From Candidatus Azobacteroides pseudotrichonymphae (GTDB lineage: Bacteria; Bacteroidota; Bacteroidia; Bacteroidales; Azobacteroidaceae), in NCBI GenBank assembly GCA_002091395.1, contig AP017913.1, positions 550,001-614,000 of the forward strand: DNA of 64,000 bases, in the 5' to 3' direction. The position numbers and the translations under genes were made by a program. The notes beneath the pieces were generated by a model, which saw nothing but the letters and a program-made list of their open reading frames with translations, had not been told where the DNA came from and searched no databases. Positions 31,227 to 39,558 of this stretch are shown piece by piece. The first letter of the stretch is position 1, and each line of letters starts with the position of its first letter.

Positions 31227-32894
31227 ATGAACTACATATTCACAATTTTGTTTTTAATAATTTCATTTTTTTTTACACAAGCACAAACAATTAACAATTC
31301 AAATTTCGTAGAAAAATTATGTTTAGGAAAAGAATATCAACATGTTTTTGAAGATTTCAAAAAAATTGAATTGCCGACAGAAATTATATTTCCAGAATCA
31401 CAACCTTTTATTAGTATAATTTCTGACAAAAAAAAAATAGATTTTTCAAACTACACTCCAGAATATAAAATTGAATTTGATATTCAAAAATTGGATACAA
31501 AAAACATCCCCAAAGACAAAAAAAACAACACACGGAAAATAGGATATCTAAATTTAAGTATCAACACATCCCAAAGTAATAACAACATCGACTGCGGATT
31601 TCATGTTTTTAGCAATCCAAAAAATCAATTATATATCTATGAAACTAACAGCAAAACCACTTTTTTTTTGCTAAAAAAAAATAATTTAAAAAAAATAAAA
31701 ATTGAAAATTCTTCATCAATATTTTCAATAGATCATGACTATCAATTTAATGATGAAACAAAACTTAAAACAAGAATAAAATACTTTTTTAATCACCACT
31801 ACGAAAATAATAATACACTTTTGTTGGATGAAAATCAACTAAACAAATACAAAATTTGCTATTACTATTTATTTCAAATAAACACTAGATTTTTAAAAAA
31901 AACAACCAATCTTTTAAACTATAAACTTGATTTAGTATACAATTCATTTCAACAAAATGACGTTTTTTCATATAAAAATCCATATAGTTACAATTATCAT
32001 GTGAAAATCAATTTTGACTTTAATATTTCGCAAAATTTTATAAATAAAAATAGAATTGAATTAGAAAGAAATTTTTCTCATGATAACACTTACACTAGTC
32101 TTGTCGTTAATCCTTGTAGTATTTATTCATATGAACATTGTAAAATATTAACCGGTTTAAAAATGAACATTTTAAACCGATTAATATTTATTACTCCAAA
32201 TGTTCAAATAAAATGGACTCCAATTAAAAACTACTCATTTTATATAAATGTTAATGGCAAATTAAAAAATAGCTGTGATTACAATACATTATTTCTTGAA
32301 ACCATATACCCAATACAACAATATAAATTGAACAATTCAAAAATTCATTTTGATGTAAATTCAAATCTCAATTTTCAAATATTCCAAAATGTTCAAATAA
32401 ATTTCTTTTCAGAATATCGAAGTATAGAAAATAAATATGATCTTTCAATGAATTATTTATATACAAATACGAACTTTTTAAAAACTGGAATAAATATTTT
32501 GTACGAATACAAAGATATCTTGAGTGCAAATATTAAAAATGTTTTTTATAAAAAAAAATATGACAAAACTATATATGGGGAATTTGCTTGGAACCACCCT
32601 TATTTGATTAGCAACATTGTATTGTATTACAGATTTTCAACTATTCCAATAAAATTTGATCTGAACTATCAGCATAATTTATGGGAAAATAAATTTTTTA
32701 ACAAAAAAAATGAAACCGTAAATAGCGATCATTATTTAGTTTTCAAAACTACTTATACCCATGAAAATGATTTTTCTGTATTTATTTTAATTAATGATAA
32801 ATTGGTTCAAAAACACATTATTTGTTACAAAGATTTTGTTACACAAAATTTAAACTTTATAAACCTTTCTGGAGGAATAAATTTTAAATTTTAA
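31227..32894 (+). CDS. Predicted outer-membrane beta-barrel protein
   Basis: The 555-residue protein has a clear signal peptide (MNYIFTILFLIISFFFTQAQ, cleavage after about residue 20). The rest shows alternating hydrophobic/polar beta-strand patterns with aromatic residues, especially from residue 180 onward (for example YKICYYYLFQINTRF, FSVFILINDKL), and ends with a C-terminal phenylalanine (INFKF), typical of barrels assembled by BamA. I do not recognise a TonB box or plug domain, so it is probably not a complete TonB-dependent receptor. It follows the exported TPR protein and precedes ftsX, matching the Bacteroidales layout as I recall it. Extreme Asn/Lys/Tyr content suggests rapid drift. 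Function unknown; a pore or an assembly partner of the TPR protein is possible. Confidence 0.7.
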   Translation: MNYIFTILFLIISFFFTQAQTINNSNFVEKLCLGKEYQHVFEDFKKIELPTEIIFPESQPFISIISDKKKIDFSNYTPEYKIEFDIQKLDTKNIPKDKKNNTRKIGYLNLSINTSQSNNNIDCGFHVFSNPKNQLYIYETNSKTTFFLLKKNNLKKIKIENSSSIFSIDHDYQFNDETKLKTRIKYFFNHHYENNNTLLLDENQLNKYKICYYYLFQINTRFLKKTTNLLNYKLDLVYNSFQQNDVFSYKNPYSYNYHVKINFDFNISQNFINKNRIELERNFSHDNTYTSLVVNPCSIYSYEHCKILTGLKMNILNRLIFITPNVQIKWTPIKNYSFYINVNGKLKNSCDYNTLFLETIYPIQQYKLNNSKIHFDVNSNLNFQIFQNVQINFFSEYRSIENKYDLSMNYLYTNTNFLKTGINILYEYKDILSANIKNVFYKKKYDKTIYGEFAWNHPYLISNIVLYYRFSTIPIKFDLNYQHNLWENKFFNKKNETVNSDHYLVFKTTYTHENDFSVFILINDKLVQKHIICYKDFVTQNLNFINLSGGINFKF

Positions 32895-32932
32895 CTCAAA
32901 TTAGATAAATAAACATTAATTAGTGGTTAAAG

Positions 32933-33015
32933 TACCCGAGATGGGATTTGAACCCATACGCTAAATTAGCACCACTCCCTCAAAGTGGCGTGTCTGCCAG
33001 TTTCACCACTCAGGC
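32933..33015 (-). tRNA. tRNA-Leu (GAG anticodon)
   Basis: An 83-nt class II tRNA with acceptor GCCTGAG/CTCGGGT, D arm GTGAAACTGGCAGACAC, anticodon stem CCACT/AGTGG with loop TTGAGGG (anticodon GAG), a long variable arm (TGCTAATTTAGCGT), T arm ATGGG-TTCAAAT-CCCAT and discriminator A. The acceptor contains G1-U72 and U4-G69 wobble pairs. No 3' CCA is encoded. A tRNA-Leu just before ftsX agrees with Bacteroidales gene order. Confidence 0.95.
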
Positions 33016-33058
33016 ACAACATTAAATGCGATCACATTTTTATCTAACTTCGTATTTG

Positions 33059-33066
33059 CAAATATA
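33059..33066 (-). promoter_or_regulatory. Possible -7 promoter element for tRNA-Leu
   Basis: Read leftwards TATATTTG, an exact match to TAnnTTTG, 43 bp before the tRNA 5' end. It overlaps a 12-bp palindrome TATTTGCAAATA (33053-33064). A matching -33 box at the right distance was not found, so this is tentative. Confidence 0.3.
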
Positions 33067-33126
33067 TATTTTATAATCATTTATAAAAAAAATAAACAAT
33101 TCTAAATTCTTTTGACAAAAAAAATC

Positions 33127-33134
33127 TACATTTG
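33127..33134 (+). promoter_or_regulatory. Possible -7 promoter element for ftsX
   Basis: TACATTTG matches TAnnTTTG exactly and lies 32 bp before the ftsX start. A TTTTGAC lies only 12 bp upstream, too close for the normal 19-21 bp spacing, so the promoter assignment rests on the -7 box alone. Confidence 0.35.
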
Positions 33135-33166
33135 CAGAGTGGCTCGAATTTAAAAATAAATTCAAG

Positions 33167-34021
33167 ATGAAAAAAAAAATGGCTATTAAGTATTCTAGAG
33201 CTGCAGCAACAGTTAGTATGTATTTAGCACTTTTTTTGTCAGGATTAGTTGTTTTTTTGTTTCTACTTTTGATGGATTTATCAAAAAAAATCAAAGAAAA
33301 TTTGCCTGTTAATATTGTTCTCAATGATGACATAAAAGAAAAAGAAATACATTACATAAAGAAAATATTAAATAATTCATTTTTTTCTAAATCAGCTAAT
33401 TACATTTCAAAAAAGAAGGCCATACAGCAATTGGCGAGAGAGTTGGAACAAAATACAATGGATTTTTTGGAATTTAATCCATTGCCTAGTTTAATTACTA
33501 TTCATTTAAAATCACAATACGCTAACATTGATAGTTTGAAAATCATAAAAGCTTATATCAACAAATATTCGAACTATATAAAAACAATAGAGTTTAATGA
33601 AAAAGATTTGCAAAAAATAACTAATAGCATTACTAATGTAAATTCTATTTTTTTAATCATAGGAATTATTTTATCAATTATTTCTTTAATGATTATAACT
33701 AACACAATTCGTTTAAAAGTGTACTCTGAACAATTACTTATTCGCACTATGCAATTAGTTGGAACAAAAAAATGTGTTGTCTATATGACATTCATAAAAT
33801 CAACCATATTATTGGGAGTCATTTCATCACTTTTTGCATGCGCAACTTTGTATTGTTTAGTTAATCATATGGCAAATACTTTTTTATATTTAAAAACTAT
33901 TATACTAGATTTAAACTATTTATTTATCGTATCAGGATATGTATTTGTATTAGGGATATTTATTAACTCAATCATTACTTATTTCGTTGTGAACAAATGT
34001 ATAAATACATATGAAATGTAA
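33167..34021 (+). CDS. ftsX: Cell-division ABC transporter permease FtsX
   Basis: FtsEX couples cytokinesis to activation of peptidoglycan hydrolases. The 284-residue protein has the FtsX layout: first membrane helix (about 12-37), a periplasmic domain (about 40-150) and three more helices in the C-terminal part (about 161-183, 205-228 and 240-268). The start MKKKMAIKY at 33167 is reasonable; the internal ATG four codons later is an alternative. It heads the ftsX-DUF3098-truB-queA-folK run; the following gene is 102 bp away. FtsE is not in this window, which is normal in Bacteroidetes where ftsE lies elsewhere. Confidence 0.9.
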   Translation: MKKKMAIKYSRAAATVSMYLALFLSGLVVFLFLLLMDLSKKIKENLPVNIVLNDDIKEKEIHYIKKILNNSFFSKSANYISKKKAIQQLARELEQNTMDFLEFNPLPSLITIHLKSQYANIDSLKIIKAYINKYSNYIKTIEFNEKDLQKITNSITNVNSIFLIIGIILSIISLMIITNTIRLKVYSEQLLIRTMQLVGTKKCVVYMTFIKSTILLGVISSLFACATLYCLVNHMANTFLYLKTIILDLNYLFIVSGYVFVLGIFINSIITYFVVNKCINTYEM

Positions 34022-34123
34022 ATTGCCAAAATATACTATCAGCCTAAATGCACTTAAAGTTTAATACATAAACAGCTAAAGTAAATTAATTAATATATCT
34101 AAAATAGATGCTATTATATAATC

Positions 34124-34345
34124 ATGATTGAAAAATTAATATTCAAAAAAATAAATTTTATACTTCTGCTTATTTCTGTTGTTATTATTGCTGTTGGATT
34201 TGTTATAATTAGCGGAGGGAAAACTTCAGAAGAAACTGGATTCGATCAAAATATATTTAACAAAAGGAGACTTTTAATAGCCCCTATAATTTTAGTATCT
34301 GGATTTGGATTAGTAATTTATTCTATTATTAAAAAACAAAAATAA
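34124..34345 (+). CDS. DUF3098 small membrane protein
   Basis: A 73-residue protein with two membrane helices (about 12-29 and 49-66) joined by a short loop containing SGGKTSEETGFDQNIFNKRR, a pattern of the DUF3098 family. Its position directly after ftsX is conserved in Bacteroidetes, suggesting a role near cell division or the envelope, but no function is established as far as I know. It lies 16 bp before truB. In most Bacteroidetes uppP (undecaprenyl pyrophosphate phosphatase) sits at this junction; here it is absent. Confidence 0.85.
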   Translation: MIEKLIFKKINFILLLISVVIIAVGFVIISGGKTSEETGFDQNIFNKRRLLIAPIILVSGFGLVIYSIIKKQK

Positions 34346-34361
34346 ACTTGCACAATAAATT

Positions 34362-35051
34362 ATGAATTTTCAAAGTGGAAAAATTATTTATGTAGAAAAA
34401 CCATTATATTGGACATCTTTTTACCTAACAAATACGATTAAACATACAATACTCCAATTTTTAAATATAAAAAAAATAAAAATAGGACATGCTGGAACAT
34501 TAGATCCATTAGCAACAGGAGTAATGATTATTTGTACAGGTAATGCAACGAAAAGAATTGAAGAATTTCAACATAAAATAAAAGAATATATAGCTACAAT
34601 TCGCATAGGTATAACAACCCCTTCATTTGATCTAGAAACACCAATAAATTGTATTTACAAAACATCTCATATAACAAAAAGATTAGTTGAAAAAATATTG
34701 CCACAGTTTCTTGGGAATATAGAACAAATTCCACCATCTTTTTCTGCGTGTAAAATTAATGGTAATAAAGCATATGAATTAGCAAGAAAAAATAAAAAAG
34801 TAGAATTAAAACCAAAATCAGTTATTATTAATAAAATAGAATTACTTGTATATTACAAAGAAGAAATAAAAATTCGTGTGATTTGTGGCAAGGGAACTTA
34901 TATTCGTGCATTAGCTAGAGACATTGGTATTGCATTACACTCTGGTGCTTGCTTGTCAAATCTAATTCGGACAAGAATAGGTGATATAGGGATATCAGAT
35001 TGTCTAAAAATACACAGTTTAAGTAACATGTTTGAACTTAATAATCCATAA
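34362..35051 (+). CDS. truB: tRNA pseudouridine-55 synthase
   Basis: Makes the universal pseudouridine of the T loop. The 229-residue protein has the catalytic motif [12 protein letters not shown] with D48, the [18 protein letters not shown] segment and [12 protein letters not shown]. It ends at 35051, sharing one base with the ATG of queA (TAATG), so translation is coupled. The C-terminal PUA-like extension found in some homologues is lacking, as is normal in this phylum. Confidence 0.96.
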   Translation: MNFQSGKIIYVEKPLYWTSFYLTNTIKHTILQFLNIKKIKIGHAGTLDPLATGVMIICTGNATKRIEEFQHKIKEYIATIRIGITTPSFDLETPINCIYKTSHITKRLVEKILPQFLGNIEQIPPSFSACKINGNKAYELARKNKKVELKPKSVIINKIELLVYYKEEIKIRVICGKGTYIRALARDIGIALHSGACLSNLIRTRIGDIGISDCLKIHSLSNMFELNNP

Positions 35052-36118
35052 TGAAACTTTCAAAATTTAATTTTCATCTTCCACAAGAACTAATAGCTTT
35101 ATCACCAACCTCAAATAGAGATGAATCTAAATTAATGGTTGTTCATTACAAAACTGGTCAAATAGAGCATTTAATTTTTAAAGATGTTATTCATTATTTT
35201 GATAATAAAGACATTTTTATATTTAATGATACGTTCGTTATTCCTGCTCATTTGTACGGGAATAAAGAAAAAACTGGAGCGAAAGTAGAGGTATTCTTAT
35301 TACGAGAATTGGATGCTGAACAACGTATTTGGGATGTTTTAGTAGATCCTGCGCGTAAAATTCGTATTGGCAATAAATTATATTTCAAAAACGAACACAA
35401 TGATTCCATTGTAGCAGAAATAATTGACAATACAACTTCAAGGGGACGAATTGTTAAATTTTTATATGATGAACCTTATGAAATTTTCAAAAAAGTATTA
35501 TATAATTTAGGAGAAATGCCTATTCCTAATTATTTTGGAAGAAGGGCCACTAAAGAAGACAGAGAACAATACCAAACAATATACGCAACAAATGAAGGAG
35601 CTGTAGTTGCACCAGCAGCAGGATTTCATTTTAGTATTGAACTAATGAAGCGATTAGGTTTAAAAGGATGTGATCTTACTTTTATTACAATTCATTGCGG
35701 ACTTGGGAATTTTAGAGACATTGACGTAGAGGATTTATTTAAATACAAATCAGAATCTGAACGAGTTATAATTAGTTCAGAAGCAGCGAATAAAATAAAC
35801 CAAGCAAAAAAAAATCGTAAACAAATCTGTGCTGTAGGCACATCAGTACTTCGAACAATTGAAGACAAAGAAAATACAGTAACTTCTCAAGGATATTTAA
35901 AATCATTTGACGGTTGGACAAATAAATTTATTTTCCCTCCTTACAACTTTACCATGTCAACAAGTTTAATTACAAATTTTCATCTACCACTTTCATCTAT
36001 GCTATTACAAACAGCAGCATTTGGTGGATTCGATTTAATTATGGATGCATATATAAAAGCCGTCGAAACAAAGTATCACTTTGGAGCATATGGAGATGCA
36101 ATGTTAATAACAAAATGA
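35051..36118 (+). CDS. queA: S-adenosylmethionine:tRNA ribosyltransferase-isomerase
   Basis: Transfers and rearranges the ribosyl part of SAM onto preQ1-tRNA, giving epoxyqueuosine-tRNA. The 355-residue protein shows the family segments [13 protein letters not shown] (about 55-67), [30 protein letters not shown] and the C-terminal [18 protein letters not shown]. Start and stop overlap truB and folK (ATGA at 36115-36118), so the three are a tight translational unit. The downstream enzyme QueH is encoded at 4.0 kb. The stop codon is TGA, evidence that UGA still terminates. Confidence 0.97.
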   Translation: MKLSKFNFHLPQELIALSPTSNRDESKLMVVHYKTGQIEHLIFKDVIHYFDNKDIFIFNDTFVIPAHLYGNKEKTGAKVEVFLLRELDAEQRIWDVLVDPARKIRIGNKLYFKNEHNDSIVAEIIDNTTSRGRIVKFLYDEPYEIFKKVLYNLGEMPIPNYFGRRATKEDREQYQTIYATNEGAVVAPAAGFHFSIELMKRLGLKGCDLTFITIHCGLGNFRDIDVEDLFKYKSESERVIISSEAANKINQAKKNRKQICAVGTSVLRTIEDKENTVTSQGYLKSFDGWTNKFIFPPYNFTMSTSLITNFHLPLSSMLLQTAAFGGFDLIMDAYIKAVETKYHFGAYGDAMLITK

Positions 36119-36537
36119 TTACTTATCTATCACTTGGAACAAATTTAGGTGATAAATATCTAAACTTATTCAAAGCCATAACACTTATTGTAAAAAAAAT
36201 AGGTAATCTTTCAGCAATTTCTTCTATTTATGAAAGTAAACCATATGGATTTCAATCGACAAATTTATTCATGAATATAGCTATAAAGGTTATAACAAAT
36301 CTTCAACCAATTGAATTACTGAAAAATTTGCAAGAAATAGAAAAACAAATGGGAAGAACAAAACAACAATTCTACCAAGACAGAATTATCGATATCGATA
36401 TCATACTATACGAAGACCTAGTATATACTTCTAAAGATCTAACAATTCCACATCATTCTTATAAAAAAAGAGATTTTGTAATGAAGCCATTAAAAGAAAT
36501 TATTGGATGTTCAGAGGTAAAAATAAAATTTTTATAA
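36115..36537 (+). CDS. folK: 2-amino-4-hydroxy-6-hydroxymethyldihydropteridine pyrophosphokinase
   Basis: HPPK, the pyrophosphate-transfer step of folate synthesis. The 140-residue protein has the N-terminal [14 protein letters not shown], the [11 protein letters not shown] segment and the HPPK signature [12 protein letters not shown] (about 85-96) with the two Mg-binding aspartates. It overlaps queA by 4 bp. The C-terminus ends soon after the core fold, with no deoxynucleoside-kinase fusion that some Bacteroidetes neighbours show as a separate gene. Implies at least part of folate synthesis is retained. Confidence 0.94.
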   Translation: MITYLSLGTNLGDKYLNLFKAITLIVKKIGNLSAISSIYESKPYGFQSTNLFMNIAIKVITNLQPIELLKNLQEIEKQMGRTKQQFYQDRIIDIDIILYEDLVYTSKDLTIPHHSYKKRDFVMKPLKEIIGCSEVKIKFL

Positions 36538-36539
36538 GA

Positions 36540-36560
36540 TTACTTTATAAAGTAAAATTT
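36540..36560 (+). terminator. Possible terminator after folK
   Basis: A 16-bp perfect palindrome at 36540-36555 (TTACTTTA/TAAAGTAA) begins 2 bp after the folK stop and is followed by AATTTTTAA. As RNA it gives about six pairs with a 4-nt loop. It could close the ftsX-folK operon, though the stem is weak. Confidence 0.4.
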
Positions 36561-37157
36561 TTAAATTGCTAGCTAATGAACTAAATACAATAATTCATAT
36601 ATGCTTTTAATAATTTTTTATAATTTCTATTTAGTAAAATTAAAACAAATTCATACTTTTAAATTTTTGACTTAACATAATATTCTAAATATCTAAGTTC
36701 AGTAAAAAGTTTAATAAAAAATTTTGTACAATGTAATTGAATCTATTTTTAGTAATTTAAATTGTTAACTTGTATTTAAAGTTAAAATTTGATAATTTAA
36801 CATCGTTAGACTATATATTTAAACAATTACAATGAAAATAGATCAGAATACAAAAATTTTAAAGGAAATAATAAACATTTTAAATAATATTTTATTATTT
36901 TGACAATAAATAGCATCAATTTGAATAGTAAATAATTTAAAATTTTAGCAATGACATATAAATGGGATACAAAATTCATTTTTACATTAGATCACAATGG
37001 TAATTGAGTATTGTTTTTTATCTAAAATGCTCCAAAGTTAGATGTGAAAATCAATTAGAGTTGCACATAATGATTTCAATTCTATAAAATGAATAATGAA
37101 TTATGAATTTGCCTAGGATTTTATAAAAGTTACATCAATGTTTTATTGATCTTAATT
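36561..37157. other. Gene-free region between folK and rnpA
   Basis: About 600 bp with no supported gene, tRNA or dnaA-box cluster. In many bacteria rnpA lies near the replication origin, so DnaA-box-like sequences were looked for and none found. In free-living Bacteroidales hemD would precede rnpA; here hemD lies elsewhere (39.6 kb). Confidence 0.5.
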
Positions 37158-37207
37158 TTAGATAATTTTTAGTTTATACTAAAAATTATCTAATTCTTTA
37201 AAATTAA
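37152..37207 (+). promoter_or_regulatory. Large perfect stem-loop upstream of rnpA
   Basis: A 16-bp stem without mismatch (37158-37173 with 37178-37193) closed by a TTAT tetraloop. Outer flanks TTAATT (37152-37157) and AATTAA (37202-37207) can pair as well, enlarging the structure across an internal loop. It ends 55 bp before rnpA. It may be a terminator for a lost upstream gene, a leader structure of rnpA-yidD, or a small RNA element. Confidence 0.55.
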
Positions 37208-37212
37208 AGTTT

Positions 37213-37246
37213 TTATGTGAAAATCACATAATTGTAAATTTTTTTT
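37213..37246 (+). terminator. Stem-loop with T-run just before rnpA
   Basis: An 8-bp stem TTATGTGA/TCACATAA (37213-37220/37224-37231) with an AAA loop, then TTGTAAA and a run of eight T. The arrangement resembles an intrinsic terminator or attenuator in the rnpA leader, 15 bp before the start codon. Confidence 0.4.
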
Positions 37247-37261
37247 ATAACGTTTAGAACA

Positions 37262-37657
37262 ATGCCGTTAAACTTTAAACAAACTTTTATAAAATCTGAA
37301 CGAATCTTTTTAAAAAAAGATATAGATCATTTATTTAAAAATGGATTTTCTTTTGACATTTATCCTTTTCGTATTGTTTATTTGGAAAATATAATAAAAG
37401 AAAATGTTATTCCTGTTTCTATACTTATAAGTGTTCAAAAAAAATATTTAAAACACGCTGTTGAACGAAATAAAATAAAAAGATTGATACGTGAATCCTA
37501 TAGATTAACTAAATATAAGTTATTGAATTACTTTGCAATAAGAGATAAAAATCTATTGCTTGCTATTATTTATAAAAGTTGTAAACTTTACAAGTTTAAT
37601 CAAATACAAATGTTAATAAACAAAATTTTAAGTACTTTAAAAGAAAAATTGTCATGA
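37262..37657 (+). CDS. rnpA: Ribonuclease P protein component
   Basis: Protein subunit of RNase P, which trims tRNA 5' ends. The 131-residue protein has the N-terminal FKSERIFLKKDI-like strand segment and the family signature AVERNKIKRLIRESYRL (about residues 70-86) that contacts the RNA subunit. It overlaps yidD by 4 bp (ATGA, TGA stop), the standard rnpA-yidD arrangement. Two stem-loops precede it. The RNA subunit rnpB was not found in this window. Confidence 0.93.
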   Translation: MPLNFKQTFIKSERIFLKKDIDHLFKNGFSFDIYPFRIVYLENIIKENVIPVSILISVQKKYLKHAVERNKIKRLIRESYRLTKYKLLNYFAIRDKNLLLAIIYKSCKLYKFNQIQMLINKILSTLKEKLS

Positions 37658-37887
37658 AAAAACAAATAAAAGGAATAATAATTTTTACAATTCTTTTATT
37701 CATTAAGTTTTACCGTTTGTGTGTTTCCCCTCTATTACTTTCTCGTTGTAGATATATTCCTACATGTTCTGAATATTCTATGATTGCTATTAAAAGATAT
37801 GGAATTTTTAAGGGAGGTGTTTTGGGATTAAAAAGAGTTTTTCGTTGTAATCCATTTGGCAAAAGTGGATTCGATCCTGTCAAATAA
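37654..37887 (+). CDS. yidD: Membrane protein insertion efficiency factor YidD
   Basis: Small protein of the inner-membrane insertion pathway, assisting YidC. The 77-residue sequence has a hydrophobic N-terminus and the family core CRYIPTCSEYSMIAIKRYG (about residues 32-50), followed by GGVLGLKRVFRCNPFGKSGFDPV. Start overlaps the rnpA stop, indicating coupled translation. In Bacteroides tatD and tyrS usually follow; here mgtE does. Confidence 0.94.
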   Translation: MKKQIKGIIIFTILLFIKFYRLCVSPLLLSRCRYIPTCSEYSMIAIKRYGIFKGGVLGLKRVFRCNPFGKSGFDPVK

Positions 37888-38043
37888 AATTCAAAAAGAT
37901 TAATTAATTAATAAAAAAATTATCTGAATTATAAAAGATAATTTTGATACTAAACGTAAAATTTCGCTCAACAGATTGCAATATGTGAATAAAACAATAT
38001 TTGCAAATATTTAATGTTGAATTGTTTAAAATAAACGTGTAAA

Positions 38044-38075
38044 CTAACTAATTAGCTAACTAGCTAACTAACTAC
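38044..38075 (+). repeat. Short CTAA/CTAG tetramer tandem repeat
   Basis: Eight tetramer units (CTAA, CTAA, TTAG, CTAA, CTAG, CTAA, CTAA, CTAC) 45 bp before the mgtE start codon. Such tracts can vary by slippage and sit where they could affect promoter spacing or the leader, but this is speculation. Confidence 0.5.
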
Positions 38076-38120
38076 TATATTATAGTTTTGTTTATACGAA
38101 ACAAAATACTGGCTTCTTAT

Positions 38121-39488
38121 ATGAAAGAACTAGGAATGTATTTTTTCAAATTAATTAGAGCTAAAAATTGGAAAACAATAAAGTTGGAAATTAATAAAAT
38201 TGAACCAATTCAAATTGCTGAAGTGATAGAAGAGTTAAAACAAACTGACAGAATAATTATATTTCGCATTCTGACAAGAGACTTATCAAAAGAAGTTTTT
38301 AAACATCTTTCTCATAAACAACAGGAAGATATTATTCAAGAACTTATTGCCAATACATATAAAATTACCAATTTACTCAATGACATTGAACCTGATGATC
38401 GTACGGCATTTTTTGAAGAATTACCTGGCGAAATAAGTTGGAGATTGATTAAAATGTTATCGTCAAAAGAACGCAATATAGCAACTCGCCTTTTAGGCTA
38501 TCCTGAAGAAAGCATTGGTAGGTTGATGACCCCTAGATATATAGCTATAGAACTTCATTCTACTGTTCAGGATACTCTAGATTATATTCGTCATTTTGGT
38601 AAAAATTTTGAAACTCTTGATATTATTTATGTTGTTGATGAGAAACATCATCTTATAGATGACATACAAATAAAAGATATTATATTGGCACAAACTGACG
38701 AAATTATAGTAAATTTGACAGACAATCGTTTTATTTCCTTGAGTGCATATGATGATCAAGAAAAAGCAATTCAAATATTTAAAGATTATGATCGTATAGC
38801 TTTGCCTGTAGTAGATACAAATAATATATTGCTAGGAATTGTTACAGTAGATGATGTAATGGATATAGCTGAAGAAGAAAATACTGAGGATTTTCAAAAA
38901 TTCGGAGGAGTTCTAGAACTTAATTTATCCTATACTAAAGTTCCACTTCAAGAATTGATCAAAAAACGCGCTGGATGGCTTATTGTTCTTTTTTTTAGCG
39001 AAATGCTTACAGCAGGTGTTATGAGTTTTTTTGAAACAACAATGGCAAAAACTGTTGCATTGACATTATTCTTGCCTTTAATAATTTCAAGTGGCGGGAA
39101 CTCTGGTTCACAAGCAGCAAGTCTTATTATCAGAGCTTTAGCTTTAGAGGAATTGAATATAAAAAATTGGTGGTATGTAATGAAAAAAGAAATACTATCA
39201 GGTCTACTTTTAGGTATTATATTGGGATTAGTAGGGTTTACTCGTGTAGTTGTCTGGCAAAAAATAGGTTTTTATAATTACGGAGAAAATTGGATTTTAT
39301 TAGCATTATCTATTGGATTATCGCTTACTTTTATAGTTCTATGGGGAACACTATCTGGCTCTATGATCCCACTTGTGCTAAAACGATGCGGATTAGATCC
39401 AGCTACTGCTAGTGCCCCTTTTGTAGCTACATTAGTAGATGTAACCGGACTAATCATTCATTTTTCAGTAGCGACAATGATACTATAA
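38121..39488 (+). CDS. mgtE: Magnesium transporter MgtE
   Basis: Mg2+-gated channel of the inner membrane. I chose ATG at 38121 (MKELGMYFFKLI), giving 455 residues as in Bacteroides MgtE; the frame is open upstream to a TTG at 38088, which is less likely. The order is N domain (about 10-125), two CBS domains that sense Mg2+ (about 130-250), and a five-helix membrane domain (about 275-455) with the pore motif SSGGNSGSQAASLI. The C-terminal LDPATASAPFVATLVDVTG segment is also conserved. It stands alone between yidD and the convergent hemD. Confidence 0.95.
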   Translation: MKELGMYFFKLIRAKNWKTIKLEINKIEPIQIAEVIEELKQTDRIIIFRILTRDLSKEVFKHLSHKQQEDIIQELIANTYKITNLLNDIEPDDRTAFFEELPGEISWRLIKMLSSKERNIATRLLGYPEESIGRLMTPRYIAIELHSTVQDTLDYIRHFGKNFETLDIIYVVDEKHHLIDDIQIKDIILAQTDEIIVNLTDNRFISLSAYDDQEKAIQIFKDYDRIALPVVDTNNILLGIVTVDDVMDIAEEENTEDFQKFGGVLELNLSYTKVPLQELIKKRAGWLIVLFFSEMLTAGVMSFFETTMAKTVALTLFLPLIISSGGNSGSQAASLIIRALALEELNIKNWWYVMKKEILSGLLLGIILGLVGFTRVVVWQKIGFYNYGENWILLALSIGLSLTFIVLWGTLSGSMIPLVLKRCGLDPATASAPFVATLVDVTGLIIHFSVATMIL

Positions 39489-39558
39489 AATCATTTATGC
39501 TGAAATTTAAATAATATGTTCAATATATAACAAAATGATTATAAATAGACCATTAGTA

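Noticed and set aside
33040-33333. Minus-strand ORF of 97 codons
   Set aside because: Opposite the ftsX N-terminus and across the promoter regions; apparent hydrophobicity is the mirror of the FtsX membrane helix.
36561-37157. Replication origin near rnpA
   Set aside because: No DnaA-box cluster or dnaA/rpmH seen; the region is only AT-rich. Whole-genome GC skew would decide.
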